From NCBI GenBank assembly GCA_029706075.1, contig JAINUG010000031.1, positions 2,091,001 through 2,155,000 on the forward strand: DNA of 64,000 nucleotides. The letters are read 5' to 3'. Numbering within the stretch: the stretch's first letter is position 1; every line of letters starts with the position of its first letter. The stretch comes from Aldrovandia affinis (Eukaryota > Chordata > Actinopteri > Notacanthiformes > Halosauridae). The notes beneath the pieces were generated by a model. That model had not been told where the DNA came from. It searched no databases and worked only from the letters and a program-made list of their open reading frames with translations. The translations under genes and the position numbers were made by a program. This document shows positions 9,378 to 22,140 of this stretch, piece after piece.

Positions 9378-11032
9378 ATATATATACATATATAGATAGA
9401 TAGATCGATAGTATATATGATACTTGCGGGATGAAACTAAATCTCTGGGATAAATTTTGTCCCATTTAAAATTCCCATTTAGTAAATGGTGCCCTGTTCA
9501 GCATACTGTCTTCCCAAATAATTTTTCCCAAACAAAAGTCAGCTGAGGAAGACATATAATATGAAGACGGTATATCAAAACAGATTCAAGGTGAAGATGT
9601 TGATCACATGGGGTAAGGTAAAAGGTTAATATGAAAATCAATCACCTCAAAAAATTTACCCCATATAAATTTAAATAAACAAGAATGATTTCCAGGAAAT
9701 AAACTACTCACAACATCCACTGAGTGCAATGATTATTTAAACATAAAATAATAGATTCTGAATACTGTATATAATATCTACAGTAATAATGAATAATTTT
9801 ATTCATTTATCTGTTGATTTATTAAGTTTCAATGAGAACCATTGAGGGTTATGTTGGGGTTAAGGTCAAAGGACGCTTGAATAAGTGAACTTAAAATGCC
9901 ATGACTGGGATGGGTTGAATGGGAAGCTAGGAAAAATAGATTTTTTTAGTTTTTTTTTCTTTAAACCAAGAGAGACTTCTGTTTAGATGACCCAGTGTGT
10001 GTTTTATCGTTGCTTGGGGGCCAGAGTTTTTTCTACTGGTTAAAAGTAGATGCCATTAGAGGGGGGAATGGTGCCCAAATGACACAGGCAGCTCAGTTCA
10101 GAAGAGGAACGGAGAACAAAGATGCATCTTCTTCATACGCGCAGTGTGCCTTTGGCCTCAAGCAAGAACGATTAAGAATGTTCCATCCCAGCTCCACACA
10201 AGCAGAATAGGAAACATTGTCCGACTTATGAGCGATTAACAAAATGCACTTGCAAACTGGTGAACAATAATGCTTATGTATTCAGCTGCACAAATCCAGA
10301 GCATTGTTAAGATGTTTGATATGAGCCTAAAATGATCTCTAAGGGCTTGTTTTGACAGACGGCTTACAAAAAATGCATCCCAAAAGAGGGCTGTTATGAC
10401 ATGTGCCCTAAAAGAGGGTGACAAATGGCAGAATATGTCATATGTGCAACAAAATATAAAAACTGCTATTCTTCATGGTGGAAATATTTACATTTTACAA
10501 AGGCAGCATTGTGGAGTGCAGTTTTGGGGGAGGAGTCAAGTCTCAAACCCAAGGAATGCTGCTACAGAGCGGTCTAGCTATATTCCAGCAAGAGAACCTG
10601 TACACTACTGTACACTACAGTCATACATATGATAACTAATAAGAATAACATGAACAACGATAAAACTCCCGATCGCTCTTATATGTTTACATCTGATGTA
10701 TTACACACATCCAAAGTCCATACAGTCTTTGAGTCAAATCTTTCACTCAACTAAACAGAAATAGCACTTGGCACAGTTAAATGATCAAATCAACAAAATA
10801 TATTATATAATCTAAAATGAGATTAGGAGGTACTGATAATGATAACGAAAGTTAAGAATTTCTGGGAACAATGGAACTCAGCATAACCCCCCTGCACACA
10901 ATTTGTCATCACTCAAAAAGTCCCTGAGATCTCACTTTTTCTGCATCTGGACAATGCCGTGAAAAACCTTTGCAATGTTTTTTTAGGATGAATTTTCATA
11001 TTTTTCATAATCATATAATTAATATATATACA

Positions 11033-11114
<82 letters not shown>

Positions 11115-13227
11115 ACATATGCTAAGTCAAAATGTTAACCATTTCTTAGGGCACAGAATGAGGATTTAAATGCCATCAAGTGTTTGTGGCATGTATAGAT
11201 CAAAAGCTACAGTGTCTTGTAGCTTTGTGACCCTGGGTAGGGCCAAAATTTCATCAAAATGGCAACTTTAATTGAGCACAACTTAATAATGCTTTTAGAT
11301 ATAAAAGCCACATTTATGTCAAAAATATTTTCTCCAAAGGACCTTTCTATGCACTAAATTTCAGGAAAATCCAAAATGTCAAGTACAATTTTTTGTACAT
11401 TTTCACATGAAATCACCGTATTGATTAATTTTTCTTTAAAAACAACAAAACATTCTTGTAAAATGAACTATTTATGTTTAAAACATGACCCTTGCAACAC
11501 ATTTTACTCATGCTTATTACACCAGTTATGACTATTGGGGGCCATTTTGTGCTTGCCCCCCCTTAGTCATTGCTGCTTGCTGTTGTATTTATATTGATGA
11601 CGACAATGACTCTGAGGATGAAGATTAATAGTACTGTTACAACTATAATAATCATCATCATCATTTTGCTTACAATTGTAACATTAACATGCTAAATGTG
11701 GGATTTACATATTTACAACCTGGCTGCAAACTAAGGCCAGGAGTAAGTTCTCAGAAAGCCTCGCCGATATAGTCTTTCTGAAGCTGCCGAACAAAGGCGT
11801 CTTTTGTTGGGGGCTGGTTATGACAAAGCACTAAACCCTGGAGCCTGCTCTGCCCAAGGGAAGTACATAACATACACAATGGCAGAGCACTATGCTGCCG
11901 CTGTGAGCCAGGCTCGCAGTCGTACATTCAGAAGGTCATCACAGTCACCAACCAGACAAGTGAAAAACGGCAGCCTGTCCACGCACAGCAGAATATCATG
12001 CTGTTTGTCCTATCTGATGGTATTTAAAAGTCAACTGCAGAGAAAGCATTTGTTCTGGAGTCTTCTCGAAGCAATCATCTAGCAGCAACACGAGTCGGTA
12101 TAATTTGGTATTACATCCGGTATGGTTTTCTTACAGGGCAAAAAAGAGGGGCAGGGGGAGGTCATGCAGACATGATGTTATCGAATGAATATATCTACTA
12201 CAGCATGCATGTACACATCCTGTAATAGAATAATATTGTGTTATTCTATATAACATTATGTCAAATGTGACTTCAATAATTCAAAACTAGATTATTTAGT
12301 ATTTTCAAACTTGACATAATTTAATACAAATAAAACATCACATCTCTGAAAGATTGGCTCTATGCAGCAGAGCATATGAAAATATACATGTTAAGCACTA
12401 TTAGCACAAAAGATCAAGAGAGTAAATATTGTGTTTGTAAGTGCATTTCTCTGGCCCGTTCTCTCTGCTTAAGCTGATCTCCTTTATTCATTTTTGACAT
12501 GAGCTGATGTCCAATAGCAGTAACGCAACAGATACAAGTCATAGAAGTGAAATTCATATATTTTGTTGTACTGCTATACTGCATGCTTGAATAGTGGAGT
12601 TCTCTTAAAACTTCTGACCTTCATAAACATCGTCTTTAGCTAATATTACAAACGTCCACATTGTTCGGAATTTAACAAAAAGAAAGACATGACGCTCAAC
12701 ATACAATAAGGACATTCATACTTTTTGGAGTTGGACCGTGAGACGGCTAGGCTTAAACAATATTTTTGTAGATGGCATGTTTTGTCTCTTTCAAAATATC
12801 TCTTAAATTATGATTTCATTTGATCTGCTGTATGTGGTTCATGGGTGGTTTGGATGATATCAAGGGGACCAACTTTGAGAACCAGTTCTCATAGTTCTCC
12901 AAGGCAGGTCTGACACCGCTTCAACCTTTACTGCAAGCAGTCAGGTAAATCCCCACTTGTGGTGTCCACAGGCGGTAAAGACCTTACTGCATCCCAGCTG
13001 TGTTAACCATTGTAAGAACCTTTCAGCCTAATCCTGCTCTGTCCCTGTTCTTCCAAAATTACACAGATTCTAATGAAACAGTTTCTTTATCACTCTGTTT
13101 CTTTTAAAGATGTGCATTTCCACTTCTGGCTCTAGAAGAGAAAATAGTGTAATATGCATGTTATGTAAGTTAGAGTTACAAATTGAAGTACATTACTTTT
13201 GGTTAACTTCTGCTGAACTTTTAACAT
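9378..13227. other. intronic stretch with no recognised gene
   Basis: AT-rich, no conserved frame. Contains the long (TA)n tract at 11022-11109. Short frames near 9995-10210 and 11804-12082 show no domain features and no splice sites that I can support. Confidence 0.5.
11022..11109. repeat. (TA)n microsatellite
   Basis: About 88 bp of almost pure TA, with one CAG interruption near its left side. Confidence 0.92.
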
Positions 13228-13434
13228 TGTGAGAGAAAGAAAGGATTATGATTAGACTATGTGACATACTCGGGACAGTAAATTAGCTTTCAGAACATTT
13301 CAATTTAAAGACAATGGACTGGATTGAATCGATATTTGTCCTTAAATCCTTGTTTTAACATTAAATGTAAGTGTTCATTTTTTATCCTCAAAACACAGTT
13401 TGGTGAGTTCAGCCAATTTGCGTTTTTAAAGAAA
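13228..13434. repeat. dispersed ~207-bp repeat, unit 1
   Basis: Begins TGTGAGAGAAAGAAAGGATT and matches 18045-18253 in the same orientation, with scattered substitutions and a few indels. No coding content, no terminal inverted repeats seen. Either an unnamed interspersed repeat or a local duplication. Confidence 0.75.
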
Positions 13435-13583
13435 AAAAAAGTCACACAAAGTTCAGGAAAAATGCTGATAAAATCCAGTTAAATGGGCTTTTTGCTTTAG
13501 TTTAATGGTGGAAAGAAATGATAAAAACTACTCGATAAAAGTTTTGACACATGCTTACACGCTTTAGTATGTGGCTCTATGTC

Positions 13584-13617
<34 letters not shown>

Positions 13618-15539
13618 GTTATTAAATATTAAGCATTAGTTTCAACAAAAATAAACCACCTAAACCAACCCCAATGACAACTAACCAATGACATAGGCTT
13701 ACAGTCAAACTACATGCTTTAAGTTATGTAGTTTGTAAATACATAACTTGCTTCCTTTGTTTGCCTATATTCTATCAACATTTATCCTTACCTTTGACTC
13801 AAAATAGAATGTTGGGGGGATTAGATTAGGATTAGCAAAGATTTGTGTTTTTTCTAGAGTTGAGTGAGTTCAGCAATCACCAAAATCAATTAAAGAAATT
13901 CTGTTTGCTTTGAAAAGAAATTCACACTTGAGTACAGTTGAGGACAAATGCTCCTTGAATCTAGGCCTTTGTATGTATGTATGTATATATATATATATAT
14001 ATATATATGTATTTCCTCCATGATTTTCTTTGGTCATGTACTTTAGTAAGTTCAGAAAACCATAGTAAATGACAACATTTTTTTAGTTAAGCAATGAGAA
14101 CAATGATGTTAAACTCACTGGATATGATCCTACAGTCATTATTTCAAAGCAGTGGTTTTTTTTTCTTAAATATGCCAAAGAACGAAAGCAGCAGCCCCAA
14201 TTATGAGCATTCTTTGCTGAATTAGTGTTCAGTGTGTGGTAAAACTGTGCTTGCCTTTGTCTTGATCCCTAAACTTATCCCTTACTTATTTCTCAAAGGT
14301 TAGAGGTTATTTGGATAATTAAGGGACCAATCAGTCTTTAGACAAACTCATCTGAGCTTAATGTTTTCACTTTTATGGTCCAGCAGCTCTGCCTGGTACC
14401 TCTAAGCTAATTTCGCCTGCCTGTGGAGCTTTGAGTGGGCTCTAATCTAATCATAGCCAGGTTCAAACTGCCCAGCGTTCCTGGCCAGACCAGTCATTTT
14501 TGTTGGCAATTCAGACAGTTAAAAAATGCATTTAAGTACCTTGTGAATGACAAGAATTTCTTCAGTTTGTCACCTTTGATTCGGTCAGTGGGATGGCCTA
14601 ACCTCTGAAAGAATGGATCAAGATCTAAGGCTGTTGCAGCTCAGACAGAAGAGCTTCGTTTGCCAGCAGTTCACTAAACGGTTCCCAAACTGTAGAGATC
14701 CAAGGGACGAATTAACAAATCTCAGTTTGAGCTGAGAGCAGGCATGCAGCTGTGTTCTTATTATGGACTGAATAAAACCACTCCTTGCTATCACGCAGAA
14801 ACCTTGTCTGTCCATATTTTGGTCACTGCACATACTGAAAATTCAGCTCTATGTACTGTTAATGTCTCATAGCGCAACAACGAACATAGGTTGTTTCAAA
14901 AGCCCATGGGATTATGCCCATGTTATGTTGGTAAAAGCGAAAAAACTGTTGTTTCCATTTTGTTGAGATGAAGGTTTTTATGTGACACCAATGCATTGTA
15001 TGTGTGTGGCCTGCGCATATAGACAACAAAAAATGTCCAGCAGGTATTTCAGTCACACTCAAATATCTTGCTCTATCAAACACAATCCCATTTCACATAT
15101 ATTACAGCAAGGTTAGTTTTGCAAATATTATATGGTATAACAGGGCCTTTCAAGGATGCTCATGGTAATGTACATGTCCGACCATGCATGATATTACTGT
15201 ACAAAATTCCTTTGCTTAGCACAGAATCAACCCAAATCTCAACCTGAGTTTTGAATGAGGTTTGATTGAGCAGTTAATGGAATGTTGATATGAATTTGAC
15301 ATTATTTTACAAGTATCTGTAAAATAGGGTCTTAGAAACTGTTCAAGGAATGGAACCAAAAGCCCTAAACAAACAAAATGAACAAAAACAAAAAACGGAA
15401 AGGGAACCATGCTTTACTATTCTGGAACTTAAACTTTAACGGTATTACTGTTTAATACCGTTAGTTCCTTCTGTGTTTATGTGTAGAAAATCATTTGCCT
15501 TAATTAAGCTTCAAACTCTAAAATGTGTCGGTGGATCTA
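13435..15539. other. intronic stretch, microsatellites only
   Basis: Contains a (TTA)n tract at 13583-13618, a TATG/TA tract at 13971-14012, and a small perfect hairpin near 15437-15463 (TAACGGTATTA arms). No supported coding sequence. Confidence 0.5.
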
Positions 15540-15826
15540 CACTACCGGTCAAAAGTTTTAGAACACCCCCATTTTCCAGTTTTTACTGAAATATAAGTCC
15601 AGTGAATAACCTGAAATGGTACAAGGGTAAGCGGTAAACTGCCAGAGGCTTAAAAAAATTTTTTTTTTAAATTAAAAAAATTAAAAAAATTTAGCTTTCC
15701 AAAAACTGAAAAATAATGTTACGTTTTTGGCAGTGAGTAGTTTCCTACACCATCAAAAGGCACTTGGAAACGTCTGGCAGATCCACAAAGTTGTGGCTTT
15801 GGGGAAAATAGGGGTGACCGGTAGTG
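15540..15826 (+). mobile_element. internal-deletion derivative of the DD38E element, copy C
   Basis: 287 bp bounded by perfect 12-bp inverted ends CACTACCGGTCA, flanked by TA on both sides (15538-15539, 15827-15828). The left ~100 bp equals the transposase-upstream end of copy B. The right part keeps a scrap of the transposase start (ACACCATCAAAAGGCACTTGG) fused to terminal sequence. A-rich/T-rich runs fill 15650-15690. No coding capacity; mobilisable only in trans. Confidence 0.88.
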
Positions 15827-15828
15827 TA

Positions 15829-18044
15829 CACCACATCACACTGCACCTATATGCTGGGAAAGCCAAGCTGTCACTTCCTTATCAATAGCCCGAGTGGGAA
15901 TATCCTGGATGAAATTTCGTACAGGAAACGCAACACAAAAACTTTCCTTTATTTAGATTGAAGAAAATATAAATGAAAACATTTTTTTTTTTTTTTTTAT
16001 GTTTGAATGTTATAAAAGAATTGGGTGATCAACGTAAAAAGTAAAAAATTGAACTACATTAGCTTTTTCAAATAGTTTTTTTTACGTTAGCCTATTCTTA
16101 AACATTTTCATACACATTTTACAGTACTGGCTATGTTAACTTATAACAATTTGAAGATTTTTTTGTATTCTAATGGGTAAAATGCAGTTCTTAATAAAGT
16201 GAGGGCTGTATTTTACAGTACCACCCAACCAGTCCGAACATCTGAAATGCATTTCTGACATTCTCTAAATAACACAAGTTTTGAAGACTTTGAAGTCTTG
16301 AAGTTGTGCATCACGTCATCTGCCTGGACACATGGGATCGCGTTTTTAATGGCTAACGATTGTGATGCTGTGAGCAGCTGTAGAGTGGTTAGAGTTCTGC
16401 AGATCCAGAACAGTTGCCACATTCATCATTGCATTTTGCATAACGATCCATCAGAACATTAGAACATAGACCCCTTTACATTTTACACAAATGGCACTAT
16501 TGATGCAACATATTCTATATGCAACATCCGTCAGACAAACAGGTGAGGCAAAGCAACAAGCTGAATGGGTTTCACAAGCGACAAATCTCAGAAATCATCG
16601 TTGTTGTTGGAAGAGGTGGATATTGTATGGGATCAGCTATGTTGAAATGTGATGATACTTAGACCTGGCTCTCTGGGATGGTTTGTGACATCATTGGTTT
16701 ATTTACAGTAGAATCTAAGTCTATGGAACAGTTAAAAGAGCAAAGGTTTCATTTGAACTGGGTGTACCTCTCTGAGTGGATATGACACTGCCGTTTGTCT
16801 ATTTCTCTGCCTAGACAGTCAGCTAATCCAGTACTTTGATGAAACATCACAACCACGCCCACCAGGGAAAACAACCCTTGGCTTGGTGTAGGGTAATGAT
16901 ATAGTTTAGCAGGAGGGGGGGGGTTAGTATTCCTCACTAGCGTCTTTTATGTATTATAATAATGTGTACAGGTTTAATGATAGCTGCAGGTTACAACCAA
17001 CAGATACGGGCAAAAACCCAGACCTTTTTAGATATTTGCAAAATCCACACGGACAGACATTTTAGGACCGAAAAAGAGTACTTGTCCAGGACAGACTGGA
17101 TGTGTGGAGTAAAAAACAGCCAGACGCTTGGAGGATAAGGATAACAAGCTTTGGGATCTGTCATCCAAAAAATAATTGTCACAACACAAAAACTGTGATA
17201 CAGTACAACATGTCCGTTGCAAGACATTGATTATGTTCTAAATAGTTATTTAGCTAGCTAGCTGACTTAGCACATCCTACTTTTGTAAGCCGGAAGCAGC
17301 TAGCGATAACTTCCCAGCCTTTAGCTTTGAACAATTAGCTATGTCACTGTCATCATGTAGTTTTGTGTGATGGTTCTGAAAAACCAAATAACAAGTATTA
17401 CATCTCCATAGGACATTGATTGAAAATAATTACAGAACATAGCTAGAAATAGCAGCACTGTGGCATAGAAACGAAACATCTTTCTAGGCTACCTTGCTTG
17501 CATATGGTGACCTGCAGGACTACATTGGCTTGATTGAATGATTCATCTGTGAGGGATTTGACTTTACTTCTATGGTTGCGTGCTCTATTTTGTCTTGCAT
17601 GTTTACCATTATACCTTTTCTTTGCTAATATAATATTAAAAACGGTTGTAGAATAAATACATTCCTTATTATTGCCCCCCTACTTCTGGTATTACTGGTT
17701 TTTAGACGCAGATTTTTCAGACCGTTTAAACCTATTAAAATACCACTGTGCCCTGGCCTGGCGCCAATCCACACCCCCGGATTGCTGATCCTGCCCACGT
17801 TCATCACCATATGGACTTGCACCGCTCAGAAAAATACCAATCTGTGCAGTATTCAGTTAACAGCTTAATCAAATGTACTTTAATAAAAGTACCCGGAACC
17901 TAAATCTGAAAATACAGTGTACCCACAGGGCTAGGGTTGGGAAACCTTAACAGATGCACTCATTTGGCTTGCCTATTATCCATTTATACAGCAGGGCATT
18001 TACTGGAACAATAGTTTAAGAAACTTACTCAAGAATACAACAAC
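15829..18044. other. intronic stretch with no recognised gene
   Basis: AT-rich with poly(T) near 15982-15998. Minus-strand frames at 16213-16422 and 17625-17822 have no recognisable domains. Confidence 0.5.
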
Positions 18045-18253
18045 TGTGAGAGAAAGAAAGGATTATGATTAGATTACGTGACATACTCGGGACAGTAGAT
18101 TAGCTTTCAGAATATTTCAATTTAGAGACAATGGACTGGCTTGAATCAATATTTGTCCTCAAATCCTTGATTTAACATTAAATGCAAGTGTTAATTTTTT
18201 ATCCTCAAAACACAGTTTTCACAGAGTTCAGCCAATTTGCGTTTTTGAAGAAA
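18045..18253. repeat. dispersed ~207-bp repeat, unit 2
   Basis: Second copy of the 13228-13434 sequence, same orientation, 4.8 kb apart. Shared blocks include CATACTCGGGACAGTA and TTTTATCCTCAAAACACAGT. Confidence 0.75.
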
Positions 18254-18259
18254 GAATGT

Positions 18260-18322
18260 CTTCCACTCAGGACTCAAACCTGCAACCTCCTGGTTATGGA
18301 CGCAGTTCCTAACTACAACCAC
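18260..18322 (-). repeat. fragment of a tRNA-derived SINE
   Basis: In reverse complement it reads GGTTGCAGGTTTGAGTCCTG, which fits a pol III B box (GGTTTGAGTCC), preceded by an AACCAGGAGGTTGC stretch like the head of the SINE at 26571-26799. No tail preserved. Confidence 0.4.
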
Positions 18323-21281
18323 TACTTTCATTGATATGCAGGCTACAAGCACAGTGCCCCACATGCGATTTAAACCAGCAGCATTCTAGTTACATTTGTA
18401 AAACATAATTATGTTTGGTTGTTTCTTTAACCTTAAGGAGGAGTAGTTTTAAAACAAAAACATAAATATGTCCCGTGTACTTGCAAGGTCTACAGGGCAG
18501 TGAAGTTCTTCAGTATCTGTTCTGAATCACTTATCCACTTAATAATGTCAAGCCACTAGTTCACCGTGAATAAGCATGTTCATTTAACCAATTATAACAT
18601 TTTAGACCATGCAGACCCCTATAATCAATCTATTAATCACTGTTCTGGGCAAATTCCAATGACACAATATATTTGCATTTCAGCTGTCAGACTTCTATGA
18701 AATTCCCATGATAATTTTGAACACAAAAGAAAACTGTAGTCTGGGGAGCATTTGCATTGATTACACATTTCAAATCAATAATGCAAAAACTCTGCTGCAA
18801 AAACTGCAACTTTGTTAAATCACACTTAACTTTATTAATTTATAGAAGAAAAAAAAACACGACTAAAAAAATAAGAGAAAAGGCGGTTGCAGTGGACTGG
18901 CTATGGTAATTATGCGTGCAACATTTATGAAATTGTACTGAAGTTAGTTTGTTGTAAATGAAGCATCGCCAATTCCGCTGACATCTGTGGTGCATGTCTG
19001 TGGAGAAGCCACAATGTTTGCCACAAAGTGCGACTACAATTGATTGACTCCGTGCATCTTCGAGTTTCATTAGCTGCACTTCTTCGCTCAAAAATTCCAT
19101 TCTCTAAAGCTGTCTGCTCTCCTTTGAAGTCACACTGAAAAACGGAGAGTATCGTGCAGTTGATAATGACTGTTGCTGACCTGCTTTCTGCATGCTTAAG
19201 TAGAGGAACGTGCATGCATGTGGAAGCACGGTTTTAAAAAATAGAAAAAATACAGTGCATGCAATTACAAATGATGAATTACTTTATATGGTTCGCTGCA
19301 TACTTAACAAAATATTCAGCTTTTAAGCAGAGACAGCATGCTTCCTTTGATGTTATTCAAGTGTTCATATTACCCCTGCGCTTCACTCACTGAGAAGTCT
19401 TAACACAGGCAGTGGGTGGTCATCTGTACATTTGGCTCGAGTAAGCAATAGAATTGAGCCCACAAGCTCACTTCAGTGGATTGGAAATTCAATTATTTTG
19501 ATTTGGACATGGCACGCTTGGTGGAAATAATCAAGGTCATTTTACGTTGTGCCTTTAAACTGATGAAATTGCATAAGCGCCAACCATTTGTTTTTTTTAC
19601 CCGCACTGGAATTCAACAACCAAGAAGAAAATGCCCACATAATTACAGATGAAAGGAACTGAAAGTGGTAACATGGAAGAAAGATTCCAAGATTTGGAAC
19701 TATCAACAGTTCCATGAAGTTTGTATGCACTTATTATTAATACTATTATGTATAAAGGCCACCACAGTCAAGGTCATAGTTGTGCACGGATCAGGAAATC
19801 TATTCTATGGTGTTTACATCGACTCAATGAGAAAACTATTAACAAAAACATGCATGTGTACTAAAATCAGTAATGAACCTAAACTAATTAAAATGATGTA
19901 TGAAAATGTATATGGTTCTCCTAATAATTTCCATATCAAGACATTTCAGTTCCTGTTCAATTTTTTCCAGTATTGTTTTAATTGATATTGATTTGCGACA
20001 GAAATAACATTATCCATAGCTAATTAGAGCTAATCATACTGTACCTACATGCTTTACACACAAAATGTAACCATTAACAATAATCAGATACTTTTTCAGA
20101 CACTACAACTTTGAGAGTGAAAAAGGGAAGTTGAAAATGTAGGTGACAAACCAAATGCAGTTGAAGGTGTCTGTCTCAGCAATTCTAATGATAATTCCTT
20201 CACAACAATTTAGGAGAAAATGTTGTATATATTCAAATCTCACTCCCTCTTTCTACAATACTTTCAGCTGTAAATGACTGATCTGGAAATTATCATTTTT
20301 GTCTGAAATAACCTGAGCGTATGCTATATTGCACGCAAACCACACCGCTTTAATTGCTGCACACGTTTGTGTTATTATCGTTGTCATACACTCTTACGTA
20401 ACGCTTCAGCAGTGAAAGCTGAACAAAGTTCATATTCCTTAAATGGAAATGCACCAGTACATACACGTACAGCTAACATCAGAATCTGCTCCCCAGCATT
20501 TTAAAGAATGCATTGATGACCTTTAAACTGCAAAACAAATATTGTTTGAAAACAGTACCTTCAATTCTTGCTATGGTGATTTACATATTCGTCAAGGAAA
20601 ATTGTTGAGTGCCACACATTCAATTTCAAATGCCTGCTTTGAATGTCAATTCCCATTAAGATTCCTCCTTAATTGTAGTCTGTGAAAATGCAGTTTAATA
20701 AAAACAAAGCAATCCACAAACAGAGTTAAAATAATCCTTACCAGATTGTGCTAGTTGGGTGTACTCTTGGGTGCAAATTCATTTTTGGAGCAATTATAAC
20801 ATTTTGTCCTCCACAGCAATATGAGCATCAGTTTGTAGTCCACCGGACGCACAAAGAATCAAAGCAGTGAAAAGACGTCAATGTAGCTGAGCAAATAGGA
20901 TTAAACTTGTCTAATGCCAAAAGGGTGGAAACACAGCCTGCATTAAAGAGGAATTCTCTCTAGAAAGCTAATCCCCATATGGATTTGAGCACAGTTCATT
21001 TGCTAGGGCTAGAAGTTTTCTGCTACACTGTAGCACTTTCGCCAAAGTGAGTTGCGAAGTTTACAGATCACAAAAGTCTCTCAACAAAGCACAACCCCAC
21101 AAAACTATAACGGTGTGATCTTCCACCTGCCACCACCCTCCAAACCCAAAATGAACACCAATGCAATAGACGAGACAAAGAACAGAATATGGCTCCGAAT
21201 AATACACAGAACGAGCAAAAAAACGTCAAGACCTGAAACCGTTTCTACGATGGGCGGCGGACTGAGGCGCACAGGCCTTAC
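18323..21281. other. intronic stretch with no recognised gene
   Basis: Low-complexity AT-rich DNA 3' of mitf exon 1B. No repeat family or frame with recognisable domains. Confidence 0.5.
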
Positions 21282-21531
21282 CTTGAGCACTTCCATAGGT
21301 ACTTGGGCGGTGGGAGCCAGGCCGGGGGGCGCGCTGACGTTGATGGCAGGGGTCTGGGCGCCGGGGGTGCGCTGCTGATGCAGGAACTGCGATGCTTGCT
21401 GTCTCTGATGCTCCCTCCGCTCCTGCTCCTGAAGCTGCTCCCTCATGAGCTGCTGCCGCAGCAAGATGCGTGAGGTCATCCCCGACGTGCTCGACGGGGT
21501 CTTGGGAGAGCCATGGTGCTCCGACGGATTA
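21282..21531 (-). CDS. mitf: mitf exon 1B ('B domain') coding exon
   Basis: A 250-nt exon: one base completing a Ser codon, then 83 codons from NPSEHHGSPK to VPMEVLK. It contains TSRILLRQQLMREQ, TPAINVSAPPG and VPMEVLK, which match the segment shared by MITF-A/B/H/C-type isoforms and absent from MITF-M. The acceptor (…GGGGCCTGCAG, with a long pyrimidine tract upstream) and the donor (CTCAAG|GTAAGG at 21282/21281) are canonical. The exon ends in phase 0, as expected before exon 2. MITF is a bHLH-leucine-zipper factor of the MiT/TFE family controlling pigment-cell and lysosome/autophagy genes. By family knowledge this segment mediates Rag GTPase binding and mTORC1-dependent cytoplasmic retention. 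TFEB/TFE3 are less likely because TPAINVS plus the matching exon 1A are MITF-specific. Paralogue (mitfa or mitfb) unresolved; retention of 1A and 1B favours mitfb or a single-copy gene. Confidence 0.95.
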
Positions 21532-21533
21532 CT

Positions 21534-22138
21534 GCAGGCCCCAGCCACCAAGCGGAGCACGGGCCAGGAGGGGAGGAGAGAGGAGGGAGGGGGGGGGAGA
21601 GACAGGAGAGGCACCGAGATTAGGATACAAACACTGGAGGCAGGTAATCGAATTATCCCGAGATGCACTTTAATAAGATGGGCCACGCCTCAGAGCGCAT
21701 TTAGGGAGACGGCAAGATGGAGAGACTAGAGAGAAGTCAAGAAACAGGTGAATAGACAGCGGAAGAAATACAAGTGAGATAGAAGGAAGACAAGAGCTGA
21801 GAACGCATTAAATAATGAGAGTGAATTTGGAAAATGTTACATGAAAAATAATTGCAATTGAAAAAAAAGCATTGGAGTTGAAGCTTTATTCGTGAAGCGT
21901 GGGATGGTGTGTAATTACTCATGTCTTCATTCAAATATACAAGTGCGCACAAAAACGTTTTATTTTGGAAACCTGAAGGAAAAAATTACAAGCACAATTT
22001 ATACCTCCCCACCTCGAATTACAAAATTGAGCAAAACATCAAATAGTGAAGCACAACAGAGCACACTTTAGACAATATCCACACAATATCTTCCTTCTCA
22101 CAATAGGAGGCATACAGGTCAGATCAACACAGGTGAAC
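21534..22138. other. intron next to exon 1B
   Basis: 21534-21620 is the pyrimidine-rich (minus strand) tract of the acceptor. The rest is unremarkable AT-rich intron. Confidence 0.6.
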
Positions 22139-22140
22139 TA

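Larger units (their letters stand above)
1..21281 (-). other. mitf: mitf intron after exon 1B (5' part, runs out of window)
   Basis: This stretch follows the exon 1B splice donor, whose intron begins 5'-GTAAGG at 21281 on the minus strand. In mammalian MITF the next exons are 1M, the melanocyte-specific first exon, and exon 2. I looked on the minus strand for an exon starting with the MLEMLEY-type 1M peptide and for the exon 2 VQTHLENPT peptide and found neither, so they probably lie left of position 1. The interval is dominated by transposable elements listed separately. Extent to the left is unknown. Confidence 0.75.

Noticed and set aside
1-21281. mitf exon 1M or exon 2 within the left part
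   Set aside because: I looked on the minus strand for MLEMLEY-like and VQTHLENPT-like peptides next to splice sites and saw none; a very divergent 1M could still be missed.
21052-21729. Plus-strand frames opposite mitf exon 1B
   Set aside because: Shadows of the GC-rich minus-strand exon; no splice signals or domain features on the plus strand.
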